DNA of 9,218 bases from contig JAUYEQ010000366.1 in the NCBI GenBank assembly GCA_030691295.1, positions 1-9,218 on the forward strand, read 5' to 3'. Below are positions 1 to 8,040 of the stretch, in pieces. Below the pieces are notes generated by a model. That model ran no database searches, was not told the DNA's origin, and worked only from the letters and a program-made list of their open reading frames with translations. The DNA is from Bacteroidota bacterium (GTDB lineage Bacteria > Bacteroidota > Bacteroidia > Bacteroidales > Prolixibacteraceae). Position numbers and translations under genes: made by a program. The number at the start of each line of letters is the position of its first letter. Within the stretch, counting starts at the first letter, position 1.

Positions 1-1
1 G

Positions 2-1681
2 GCACAATTTCATCAACAGGGCATTAAAGTTTACATCAATTATAATCCGTGGGACACAGGAACACGGCGGGAAAGCGCATCCGACGTTGATGCTCTTACC
101 AATATCATCAAGGAAATTGATGCCGATGGGATTTTTTTGGACACGATGGCCTGGGGGGCAAAAGAGTTCCGAAAAAAACTGGACAGCGTGAAGCCCGGTG
201 TTGTTCTGGAAAGTGAACTGGCCTTACCGGTTGAAAATGTATTCGACCACCACATGTCATGGGCTCAGTGGTTTTCTGACAGTAAAGTATCAGGAATTTT
301 ACGCAACAAATGGTTCGAACGCCGCCACATGCAACATGGCATCAGCCGGTGGGAAAGAGACCGCACCAAGGAATTGCACACTGCGTGGATGAATGGCAGT
401 GGAATTATGATCTGGGAGAATGTATTCGGGCAATGGGTTGGCTGGAATAAAAGGGACAAGTCGATTCTCCGGGCAATGTCGCCCATTCAGAAACGATATT
501 CCAACCTGTTTTCAGGTGAAGGTTGTATACCAATGGCAGACGAAACTCCTGTGGAAAATGTATATGCCAGCCAATGGTATAAGTATGAAATCAGGTTATG
601 GACGCTTTTAAACAGGTCTGAAAACAGTATTGAAGACGATATCCTGCATATTGAGGCAAAAGAAGGTGATTCTTATTTCGATTTAATTCAGGGAAAAGAG
701 ATCTTCGAATCAAATCATCAGGGACAATCAGTACTGGCCGGGAAAATATCTCCCCGCGGCATTGGCTGTATCGTAGCCGGAAAACCAGAGTCCCTGGGAA
801 TTGATTTTCAGGAATTTTTATCGGCACAGGCAAGAATTTACAAAACACAAAGTTCAAATACTGATTTTCCTGAAATACAGGCAAAGCCAGTACTTGTTGC
901 CCTTACAAAGCGAACAAAAAAACCATTGAAAGGAATGGTGGAAATACCCGCTTTTAAGGGTTCTTTGGAGGTAGTATTCAGGGTACGGGAGGTCGGATTT
1001 TACAGTTCCATCGATTCCTCTTTTGTGAATATTGGCGCTCCGGCTCTTCACCATACCAAAACATTCACCATAGCGGCCGATCTGTCGCCCTATTTGATTG
1101 ACGAAACTCCGGTTACCAATTTTCAATACGATCAATTTTTGAAGTCAACGGGATATACACCAAGGGTGGCTCATAATTTTTTAAAACATTGGCCTGATGG
1201 AAAGATTCCTGCCGGAAAAGAAGATCATCCGGTAGTTTACGTCGATCTGAGTGATGCCCGGGCCTATGCTTCATGGGTTGGTAAGAGACTTCCAACCGAA
1301 CAGGAATGGCAATTTGCCGGACAGGGATATGAAAGTAACAAATATCCATGGGGAGAAAAGATGGAAAAGTGTTTCTGCAACGCAGGAGAATCAGGAGATA
1401 CAACGGCAGTAAAAGCCTTTCCAAAAGGAAAATCAGTTTTTGGGTGTTATGATTTATGTGGCAATACATGGGAGTTAACAGAGAATGAATACAGTGATGA
1501 CAGAAACCGGTTTTGTATCCTGAAAGGTGGCTCTTTTTATAAAGCAAAAGGGTCCGATTGGTATTTCGATGGTGGGCCTCAACCGTTAAACTTTGCAGCC
1601 AAGCAATTGCTGGTTTTTCCGGGTATTGACCGCTGCGGCACAATCGGATTCAGGTGTGCAGCCGACAGAGATATTAAATAA
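2..1681 (+). CDS. TIM-barrel glycoside-hydrolase-like protein with C-terminal FGE/SUMF1-like domain (5' partial)
   Basis: The reading frame is open from base 2, so the gene begins outside the window; the TTG at 137 is inside the gene (GIFLDTMAWG) and is not a start. About 559 residues are visible. The first part reads as the later strands of a TIM barrel: KVYINYNPWD, then DGIFLDTM and VVLESE, whose Asp and Glu are candidate catalytic acids. A beta-rich linker follows, at about bases 560-1070. From about base 1080 the protein matches the FGE-sulfatase/SUMF1/EgtB fold: DETPVTNFQYDQFL, DHPVVYVDLSDARAYASW, KRLPTEQEWQFA, YPWG, CGNTWELTE, LKGGSF and a terminal GFRCAAD. The two copper-binding cysteines that true formylglycine-generating enzymes carry between KGGS and GFR (CxxxxC) are absent, so sulfatase activation is unlikely and a structural or ligand-binding role is my inference. 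The glycosidase family is not recognised. The stop lies 14 bases before the next gene, which suggests an operon. Confidence 0.85.
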   Translation, partial: AQFHQQGIKVYINYNPWDTGTRRESASDVDALTNIIKEIDADGIFLDTMAWGAKEFRKKLDSVKPGVVLESELALPVENVFDHHMSWAQWFSDSKVSGILRNKWFERRHMQHGISRWERDRTKELHTAWMNGSGIMIWENVFGQWVGWNKRDKSILRAMSPIQKRYSNLFSGEGCIPMADETPVENVYASQWYKYEIRLWTLLNRSENSIEDDILHIEAKEGDSYFDLIQGKEIFESNHQGQSVLAGKISPRGIGCIVAGKPESLGIDFQEFLSAQARIYKTQSSNTDFPEIQAKPVLVALTKRTKKPLKGMVEIPAFKGSLEVVFRVREVGFYSSIDSSFVNIGAPALHHTKTFTIAADLSPYLIDETPVTNFQYDQFLKSTGYTPRVAHNFLKHWPDGKIPAGKEDHPVVYVDLSDARAYASWVGKRLPTEQEWQFAGQGYESNKYPWGEKMEKCFCNAGESGDTTAVKAFPKGKSVFGCYDLCGNTWELTENEYSDDRNRFCILKGGSFYKAKGSDWYFDGGPQPLNFAAKQLLVFPGIDRCGTIGFRCAADRDIK

Positions 1682-1695
1682 ATTAACGCAGTAAA

Positions 1696-3780
1696 ATGAA
1701 GAAACAGATGAATTTAAGGCCATTAGTGGTTTTTATCCTTGCTGTAATGTTTGGGTTTAGTGGTTTAGCAAAAAATCAATCGACTTTGCCGGACATATTC
1801 AGCAATTTTATAAGTTCGATTAATTACGGAAAACTGGGATCAACCGAAGCGCAGATCAGTTATTCGGAGATGTCGGAGAATATTTTGAAAGTATCGGTAA
1901 CTTTTGATTTAAAAGAACCCATACAGCAAAATGACTGGCAGGTAAATATCACTCCGGCCTTTTTGCCCGACTTCAACTGGGCGCCGCACCTCACACCAAC
2001 CGATCAGCATATTATTGCCCAACACGTGTTCCGGTCGCCGGCATTGGTTGTAACTTCAGGCGAGAAACAACTGGCCATTATCCCCGACATTGACTTGTTA
2101 AAAAAGGACAACCCGGTTGACTGGTACATGGACATGGATGCCGTTGGAAATACCCTGACATTGGGTTTGAGCGAATCAAGCGTTAAGGAGCATGTGCTTT
2201 TTGTAAGGGAACCCGGAGCTGTTTATCCTTCAGGAAAAATTGAATTCGGTTTTTATATCCTTGTGTCTGATAAAAAGAAAGATCTTTTTGATCCGTGGCG
2301 CAATGTGCTTTCTTTTCTGTGGAAGAATTGGGGAGAAAAGGAATATGAATCGACGGGTTCGATCCGAAAAAACCTCGAAAAATACACGGAACATACTTAC
2401 AACTGGGCTTTTAAATCATGGAAAGAAAGCGTGTGGCAGGAATTTAATTTAAACGGAAAAACAGTTGGAGCACCCGTTTTTATTGTCAACACTACCCAAA
2501 GCCCCAACTATCCGGGCGAGGTAAACGAAAGGGAATTCCGTTCCGTCTGGAACCAGGCATGGTTTAGTTCGCTCCGTTCGGCCCAGGGATTATACAGGTA
2601 TGCAAAACGTGTAAATAACAGCGAATTACTTGACTATGCCATAAAGACCAAGGAACTGGCACTTTCGTTTCCGCAGAAACAAGGATTTTTCCCCGGGCTC
2701 ATTGGAACTGAGATGCAACAGGTTGACATTGCCGGGAAAAAGTACAACCGGTCAAAAGGCTGGGATACCTATTATTTCGGAAACTCAAACCGGAACCCAT
2801 ACACATGGGACGCCAGGATTGCTCCATATCACATCCTCGATATGAGTTTTACCGCCAACCAGATGCTTTTGTGGTATTCGGAACTTGAACCCGACAAGCG
2901 GTTACTGGATTATACGATTGCCTATGCTGACGCCCTCGTTAAAAAGCAAACTGCCGATGGGTTTTTCCCGGGATGGTTGTCGCTTGACAAACTCGAACCT
3001 ATGGATCATCTGAACAAATCACCAGAGTCGGCCATGTCGGTTTCATTTCTTCTGAATCTGTATAAAATAACGAGCAACGAAGCCTACCGTAAATCGGCGC
3101 TTAAGGCAATGGATGCCATTATCGACAACATTGTAATGACTGGTCAATGGGAAGATTTTGAAACCTACTGGTCGTGTTCACGATATGGAAGCGAGGATTT
3201 AGTTGGCAAAAAGGCAGAAAGAAATAATCAGTTCAAGCAAAATACCCTTTCGATTTACTGGACAGCCGACGCATTGCTTAATTCATACAAAATAACCGGT
3301 GATACAAAATACCTGAAATACGGAGAACGAACCATTGACGAACTGCTGATGTATCAGGCTTCGTGGCAACCTCCGTACATCTATGTCAGGGCTCTGGGCG
3401 GTTTTGGTGTGATGAATGTTGACGGCGAATGGAACGATTCCCGGCAAAGTCTTTTTGCTGAATTGATTATTGAATATGGAAAAGTATTGAAACGTAAAGA
3501 ATATACCCAAAGAGGAATTGCAGCTTTGTGCGCTTCCTTTGAGATGATGTACTGTCCTGAAAATCCTGAAACCAGAGCCCAATGGGAAAAAGTGTGGCCA
3601 TTTTTTGGCAAGGAGGACTATGGATTTATGATGGAAAATTACGGACATGGCGGAGTCACTGGTTCAGATGGAATTGGAATCGGCGAATTTACCATCTATG
3701 ATTGGGGCAATGGGGCTGCAGCAGAGGCCTACAACCGCATTGTGGATCATTTCGGTAAAAAATTTTTAAGGAAGAAATAA
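1696..3780 (+). CDS. Secreted six-hairpin (alpha/alpha-toroid) glycosidase-like protein
   Basis: This 694-residue protein begins with a clear type I signal peptide: a basic MKKQMNLR segment, a hydrophobic core, and a likely cut after GLA near residue 25. Residues of about 30-190 are beta-rich and look like an N-terminal beta-sandwich. From about residue 215 to the end, helices alternate with aromatic and acidic loops in the way of alpha/alpha-toroid glycosidases and lyases. Examples are VWNQAWFSSLRSAQGLYRYA, DARIAPYHILDMS (D372), WEDFETYWSCSR (485-496), GEWNDSRQS (577-585) and NYGHGG (near H651). The acidic residues in these loops are candidate catalytic groups, but I cannot assign a CAZy family or substrate; a lyase or epimerase with this fold is also possible. 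The start at 1696 keeps the n-region of the signal peptide; M5 at 1708 is an alternative. There is no Shine-Dalgarno sequence, as is usual in Bacteroidota. The 14-base gap implies co-transcription with the preceding hydrolase-like gene. Confidence 0.85.
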   Translation: MKKQMNLRPLVVFILAVMFGFSGLAKNQSTLPDIFSNFISSINYGKLGSTEAQISYSEMSENILKVSVTFDLKEPIQQNDWQVNITPAFLPDFNWAPHLTPTDQHIIAQHVFRSPALVVTSGEKQLAIIPDIDLLKKDNPVDWYMDMDAVGNTLTLGLSESSVKEHVLFVREPGAVYPSGKIEFGFYILVSDKKKDLFDPWRNVLSFLWKNWGEKEYESTGSIRKNLEKYTEHTYNWAFKSWKESVWQEFNLNGKTVGAPVFIVNTTQSPNYPGEVNEREFRSVWNQAWFSSLRSAQGLYRYAKRVNNSELLDYAIKTKELALSFPQKQGFFPGLIGTEMQQVDIAGKKYNRSKGWDTYYFGNSNRNPYTWDARIAPYHILDMSFTANQMLLWYSELEPDKRLLDYTIAYADALVKKQTADGFFPGWLSLDKLEPMDHLNKSPESAMSVSFLLNLYKITSNEAYRKSALKAMDAIIDNIVMTGQWEDFETYWSCSRYGSEDLVGKKAERNNQFKQNTLSIYWTADALLNSYKITGDTKYLKYGERTIDELLMYQASWQPPYIYVRALGGFGVMNVDGEWNDSRQSLFAELIIEYGKVLKRKEYTQRGIAALCASFEMMYCPENPETRAQWEKVWPFFGKEDYGFMMENYGHGGVTGSDGIGIGEFTIYDWGNGAAAEAYNRIVDHFGKKFLRKK

Positions 3781-3878
3781 TTAAACGTACCCAACCTACC
3801 CTCCTGGGCAGGGAAACCGCTTGTTGAAATTTGAATACAACATTTTGTTGTTTTTATTACTGTTTTAAAATTTAATGT

Positions 3879-5231
3879 ATGAATCTTAATTTTATCCGAA
3901 TTCCACAAATGAAAATCGATACTTGTTTGATACGATTTCTGCTTGCTCTATTTTGTTTCAGCTCTGCAATGGTTGTCTCCGGAAAAGGTTACTATGTCAA
4001 TTCACAGAAAGGGCAGGATACTAACCCGGGAACAACAGCTGTAACTCCGTGGAAAACCCTGAACAAAGCACAAACAGCTTCTTTACAGGCGGGTGATACA
4101 CTTTTCTTCGCCTGCGGATCGTCGTTTGCAGGTGGAATTGAAATCACTGCTTCCGGCTCATCGGCTCATCCTGTTGTGCTGACATCCTACGGTATCGGAC
4201 ATGCTCCAAAATTCAGCAATACAGAGCGGTCTATCCTGAATGGCAATGCGATACGGTTATCGGGCAGTTATCTCGTGGTGGACGGTTTGTACTTTTTTGA
4301 TTGTGCTGCGGCAGCCGGAAATGACTCAACCTATACCGATGTTTGGGATGTCGGTGCAGTTCGTATCATGCTCGGGGCCAACCATTGTACGATCAAAAAT
4401 TGCGAATTCTCAAATTGCCCAAAAGGAATTCAATCAACAGGAGAATATGCCCTGATTACTAAAAATTATCTCCACAGTGCCAATACACGACCTTTGTCGG
4501 CTCCAGGCTGGGGACCGATTGGCATTCACATGGGCAACAGTCATCAGGAAGTATCATACAATATCATCAGGGATTATTATTTTATTGGTGGGGAGTTTGG
4601 CGCTGATGGCGGGGCATTGGAACTGGACGATGGCCGGAATCCCAAAAAAGATATCTACATCCACCACAATTATACCAGTTCGAACATGGGTTTTCTTGAA
4701 GTGAGCTGGTTTGCTGATATTGCCAAAACAGAAACTTACGATCTTCGCGTTGCCTACAACGTGAGCGACGATTACCAGGATTTTGTAATGCTTTGGGCGC
4801 CAACGCACGAAACTTATATTGAGAACAATACAGTATTTCGCCGGAAGCAGATTAAAAACGCGATTGTTCCGGCAGTATTTTTGTGTGATTATGGAGGAGT
4901 GACCATCCGGAACAATATTATTGCTGTCGATTCAGTTACCCAGGTTTATACCGGGAAAACCGATCATTTTCATACCAACAATTTGTACTGGTCGCCCGAT
5001 GGTAGTTTGCCCAATATCGGGGCCACACTCCACCCAACCGAGAAATACAATATTGATTCGCTGTTTTCAAAAAAAAGAAAAAAAGAATCTGATTATTCTT
5101 TAAAACGGAAAAGTCCGGCGATTGATGCGGGAATCAATCTCAACGGGAAATACACCGTTGATTTTTTGGGGCATCCTGTACCCGCCGGAAAAAGAACCGA
5201 TATAGGCGCTTTCGAATTTAAGAAAAGGTAA
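3879..5231 (+). CDS. Secreted right-handed parallel beta-helix protein
   Basis: This 450-residue protein has an N-terminal hydrophobic segment (CLIRFLLALFCFSSAMVV), probably a type I signal peptide with no lipobox. Just after it comes the pattern typical of secreted Bacteroidota beta-helix proteins: YYVNSQKGQDTNPGT, PWKTLNKAQ, LQAGDTLFF and a YGIGHAPKF segment. Residues of about 110-400 are repeated short strands with Asn-rich turns (CTIKNCEFSNC, ALITKNYL, EVSYNIIRDYY, IYIHHNY, TYIENNTVF, VTIRNNII), which is the sign of a right-handed parallel beta-helix as in pectate-lyase-like folds. The end, SPAIDAG then DFLGHPVP then TDIGAFEF, is a common closing motif of such proteins. It may be a polysaccharide lyase, a hydrolase or a binding protein; no catalytic set can be named. 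Two starts are possible. ATG 3879 has an AT-rich leader, while ATG 3909 gives a shorter and more typical signal peptide (MKIDTCLIRF). The 98-base gap leaves it open whether it belongs to the preceding operon. Confidence 0.85.
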   Translation: MNLNFIRIPQMKIDTCLIRFLLALFCFSSAMVVSGKGYYVNSQKGQDTNPGTTAVTPWKTLNKAQTASLQAGDTLFFACGSSFAGGIEITASGSSAHPVVLTSYGIGHAPKFSNTERSILNGNAIRLSGSYLVVDGLYFFDCAAAAGNDSTYTDVWDVGAVRIMLGANHCTIKNCEFSNCPKGIQSTGEYALITKNYLHSANTRPLSAPGWGPIGIHMGNSHQEVSYNIIRDYYFIGGEFGADGGALELDDGRNPKKDIYIHHNYTSSNMGFLEVSWFADIAKTETYDLRVAYNVSDDYQDFVMLWAPTHETYIENNTVFRRKQIKNAIVPAVFLCDYGGVTIRNNIIAVDSVTQVYTGKTDHFHTNNLYWSPDGSLPNIGATLHPTEKYNIDSLFSKKRKKESDYSLKRKSPAIDAGINLNGKYTVDFLGHPVPAGKRTDIGAFEFKKR

Positions 5232-5346
5232 TCAGGAAATTTGGAGGGGAACCTGAAAATGCGGCAACAAATATTCTTAGCGGGATAAAGATCAATTAAA
5301 TATGCAAAATAACCGCTTCAGGAATAACCACGATACTGAAATTAAT

Positions 5347-5376
5347 TTTGAAAAACTGATATTATAGTTACTTTTG
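5347..5376 (+). promoter_or_regulatory. Bacteroidota-type sigma-70 promoter for the GT2/GT-C operon
   Basis: A TTTG at 5347-5350 is followed after 18 bases by TACTTTTG at 5369-5376, which fits the published Bacteroides -7 consensus TAnnTTTG exactly. The usual spacing to the -33 TTTG is about 19-21 bases, so this is one base short. Transcription would begin near 5383 and leave a leader of about 50 AT-rich bases before the ATG at 5434. It lies in the 202-base gap between the beta-helix gene and the glycosyltransferase pair, the expected place for a new transcription unit. The rest of the gap holds no ORF or convincing hairpin that I can see. Confidence 0.55.
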
Positions 5377-5433
5377 AAAAAAATACTTGAACCGACGTTT
5401 ACTACCAACAATTTGAAGATTTAATTATAAAAA

Positions 5434-6156
5434 ATGGCCAATATTAACACGCTTTCAATTGTCATTCCTGCATACAACGAAGAAAAAACCATTTTCGCTA
5501 TTCTCTGCAAAGTATCCGAAGTAGAACTCGTCGGTCAGATAAAAAAAGAGATTATTATCGTAAATGATTGTTCAAAAGATCAGACTGTTGCGGCTGTAGA
5601 ACAATTCCAATCCGCTTTTCCTGAAGCCAATGTCCGCCTTTATCACCAGCCGGTAAATATGGGGAAAGGTGCCGCACTCCACCGCGGAATTGCAGAAGCG
5701 ACCGGCGATTATCTGATCGTTCAGGATGCCGACATGGAATATGATCCGCGCGAATACAACGATTTGCTGAAACCCATTTTGGAAGGTTTTGCCGATGTGG
5801 TGTACGGTTCGCGTTTCATGGGAGGAAACCCGCACCGTATCTTGTTTTTCTGGCATTCCATCGGCAATAAAATGCTGACTTTCTTCTCCAACATGTTCAC
5901 TAACCTGAACCTGACCGACATGGAAACCTGCTATAAATTGTTCCGCACCGAATACATAAAGTCGCTCAAACTGAAGGAAAATCGTTTTGGTTTTGAACCT
6001 GAAGTGACTGCAAAAATCGCCCGGATTCCAAATATCAGGATTTACGAAGTGGGTGTTTCGTATTACGGAAGAACGTATGCCGAAGGAAAAAAAATAAACT
6101 GGAAAGATGGATTGCGTGCATTCTATGTCATTCTGAAATATAATTTCTTTTCTTAA
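5434..6156 (+). CDS. Family 2 glycosyltransferase, polyprenyl-phosphate sugar synthase (DPM1-like)
   Basis: At 240 residues this is a single GT-A catalytic domain of the dolichol-phosphate mannose synthase type. Such enzymes move a sugar from a nucleotide donor to a polyprenyl phosphate on the cytoplasmic face of the inner membrane. Visible family motifs are [11 protein letters not shown] (7-17), [12 protein letters not shown] with N44-D45, NMGKGAAL (75-82), the metal-binding DAD at 98-100 inside [30 protein letters not shown] and [11 protein letters not shown], ending with [18 protein letters not shown]. It has no C-terminal membrane helices, unlike the GtrB/ArnC branch, so it resembles the short soluble DPM1 form. 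The length is normal for that form. The gene follows a good promoter and lies 15 bases before a GT-C-like membrane glycosyltransferase, the classic user of a lipid-linked sugar. The donor sugar (mannose, glucose or other) cannot be told from sequence alone. Confidence 0.93.
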   Translation: MANINTLSIVIPAYNEEKTIFAILCKVSEVELVGQIKKEIIIVNDCSKDQTVAAVEQFQSAFPEANVRLYHQPVNMGKGAALHRGIAEATGDYLIVQDADMEYDPREYNDLLKPILEGFADVVYGSRFMGGNPHRILFFWHSIGNKMLTFFSNMFTNLNLTDMETCYKLFRTEYIKSLKLKENRFGFEPEVTAKIARIPNIRIYEVGVSYYGRTYAEGKKINWKDGLRAFYVILKYNFFS

Positions 6157-6171
6157 AAACCCTAGGTATCA

Positions 6172-8040
6172 ATGAAAATCAATTCAAATAAAGCTGTCTA
6201 TATTATTCTATCAGGAATATTTCTTCTTCAGCTTATTTTCGTTTTCAACAGCATCGATTTCTATGGCGGCGCCGATAATATAACACATTTCAGGACTGCA
6301 CGATATGCGTTTAAGTATCCAGAGTTGTTTCTTGACCAATGGGGAAAACCTGTTTATACAACCCTTGTCGCTCCATTTGCCTTACTCGGTATTCAATTTG
6401 CCAGAATGTTTAATGTGCTTGCAGGTTTGGCCGCGATATTCTTTACGGTTAAAATCATTCGCTTGTCGGGCGAAAAGTTTAATCTGCTCCCCGTGTTTTT
6501 TATCGCTTTTTCGCCCATGTACTTTTTGCTGATGCAAAGTTGCCTGACGGAAATTCTATTCAGCTTCGTACTGGTTTTATCATTTTGGCTGTTTTTTAGC
6601 AACAGGTATTTATGGGCAGCCATTGTATTGTCCTTTATTCCATTTGTAAGAACCGAAGGTATAGTCATTTTTCCTTTGTTTGTAATTGCACTTTTTCTGG
6701 TAAAAAAATACTGGGCAATACCACTTTTATTGGTTGGATCGGTTTTTTATACCCTGGTTGGATATCCACATTATCAGGATTGGTTATGGATCATTAATCA
6801 GATGCCCTATTCAATGGGCGATAGTTTTTATGGCAGCGGAAGCCTTTCTCATTTTGTTGAGCAAAGCCCTTATATATTCGGATGGCCTTTTCTGGTATTT
6901 CTCGTAATAGGCTTGGCTGTATGGACATACAAAGCAGTGAAACCATTCAGGATAACGGAAAAACCTTTTTTGTTTTATTTTCTGATTGCAGGAAGTTTCG
7001 TCGGCTTTTTTGCCGCTCATTCGTATGTTTGGTGGAAAGGTACCGGCGGTTCGCTCGGTCTTATCCGGGTGATTGCAAGTGTGATACCGATGGCTGCTAT
7101 TATCGCATTGATAGGTTTCAATGCGCTGGTTACAAAAATAAAGAACTCAACATTTCAAATCGGTCTGATCATTTTGATTATCCTGTTGCAAGTTGGGCTG
7201 TTTTTTAATAAAAACCACATGCCACTTCGGTTGGAGCGCCCACAGACGCTTATGCTCGAAGCATCGAATTATTTGAAATCGTTGGAAAAACCATCAAAAA
7301 TTTACTATTTCGATCCATATCTGATTCATTTTTTAAATTTAGATCCGTACGATACTTCATTGAACAATTGGGGTGTGGCCGACAAGCAGCAACCTTCCAA
7401 TACCATGAATATGGGAGATATTATGGTTTGGGACGCGCACTTTGGCCCTAACGAGGGAGGCGTTCAGCTTGATAACCTGATGGCTGACCCGCAATTACAG
7501 CTCATAAAATCCTTGCTCCCCGAAGAAAGTTTTAAGGTTCTTGGTGGTTACGATTATGGAATTTACATCTTCAGGAAAGTGGAGCAGAAAGTATTTCAGG
7601 AAAAGAAACAACTGGTGGAAAGGGTGCTGAATTTTAGTGATTCAGGCAGTGAAAATACGGTTGAGGTAGAAGGAAAGAAATTGTTCAAAATGGATGCCGG
7701 AATGGAATATGGTCCGGGAATTCAGATTCCGCTTTCCGAAATTAAGACCCAGGACATGATGGATGTTTTGGCGTCGGTAAGTTTTTTACCTCAGGAAAAA
7801 TTAGGCGATGACGAGGTATTGCTGGTATTATCTATCAATGTTAATGATAAGTCGGTAAGCTACAATAGGATCAACTTACTCTCAACCGCAGAGAATGTTC
7901 AGAAATGGCAGGAAGTTTCACTGCCATTAAAGTTGAGTGCCCGTTTTCCGGAAGGAGCAATTATAAGTCTGTATATCTGGAATAAAGACAAAAAGAATTT
8001 ATTACTTGAAAATGTAAAACTGACTATCAGCGGTTATTAG
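6172..8040 (+). CDS. Polytopic GT-C-like membrane glycosyltransferase with C-terminal extracytoplasmic domain
   Basis: This 622-residue protein has about 10-11 hydrophobic helices in residues 8-345. After the first helix, the first periplasmic loop carries FYGGADNITHFRTARYAF; D35 and H39 are placed like the acidic catalytic motif of GT-C enzymes, which use polyprenyl-phosphate sugars. The following WGKPVYTTLVAPFALLG is also typical of GT39-like proteins. A later loop has FYGSGSLSHF (from 219). Residues 346-622 are not membrane-embedded and are probably periplasmic. The first part of this region includes VWDAHFGPNEGG (near 419-430). From about 495 there is a strand-rich segment that looks like a beta-sandwich (GPGIQIPLSEI, VLLVLSINVNDKSVSYNRI, GAIISLYIWNKDKKNLLLENVKL). 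The partner gene 15 bases upstream would supply its lipid-linked sugar. The acceptor is unknown; a glycan, a lipid or a protein are all possible. The start at 6172 directly precedes the first helix. Confidence 0.85.
   Translation: MKINSNKAVYIILSGIFLLQLIFVFNSIDFYGGADNITHFRTARYAFKYPELFLDQWGKPVYTTLVAPFALLGIQFARMFNVLAGLAAIFFTVKIIRLSGEKFNLLPVFFIAFSPMYFLLMQSCLTEILFSFVLVLSFWLFFSNRYLWAAIVLSFIPFVRTEGIVIFPLFVIALFLVKKYWAIPLLLVGSVFYTLVGYPHYQDWLWIINQMPYSMGDSFYGSGSLSHFVEQSPYIFGWPFLVFLVIGLAVWTYKAVKPFRITEKPFLFYFLIAGSFVGFFAAHSYVWWKGTGGSLGLIRVIASVIPMAAIIALIGFNALVTKIKNSTFQIGLIILIILLQVGLFFNKNHMPLRLERPQTLMLEASNYLKSLEKPSKIYYFDPYLIHFLNLDPYDTSLNNWGVADKQQPSNTMNMGDIMVWDAHFGPNEGGVQLDNLMADPQLQLIKSLLPEESFKVLGGYDYGIYIFRKVEQKVFQEKKQLVERVLNFSDSGSENTVEVEGKKLFKMDAGMEYGPGIQIPLSEIKTQDMMDVLASVSFLPQEKLGDDEVLLVLSINVNDKSVSYNRINLLSTAENVQKWQEVSLPLKLSARFPEGAIISLYIWNKDKKNLLLENVKLTISGY

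Noticed and set aside
137..139. TTG as a start codon for the first gene
   Set aside because: The frame is open upstream to base 2 and those residues continue the TIM-barrel pattern, so the TTG encodes an internal leucine.
1113..1643. Minus-strand open frame of 176 codons
   Set aside because: It lies fully inside the FGE-like domain coding region, and its translation shows no domain pattern, so it is a shadow of the real gene.
3800..3815. Hairpin CCCT/AGGG after the toroid gene as a terminator
   Set aside because: The stem is only four pairs and no T-run follows.
3844..3873. Promoter before the beta-helix gene (TTTG at 3844-3847, TAAAATTT at 3866-3873)
   Set aside because: The downstream box does not fit TAnnTTTG, and a start there would fall at or after the ATG at 3879. 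It would be usable only if translation begins at 3909.
5232..5256. Hairpin TCAGG/CCTGA after the beta-helix gene as a terminator
   Set aside because: It has five pairs around a 15-base loop with no T-run, which is expected by chance in a gap of this size.
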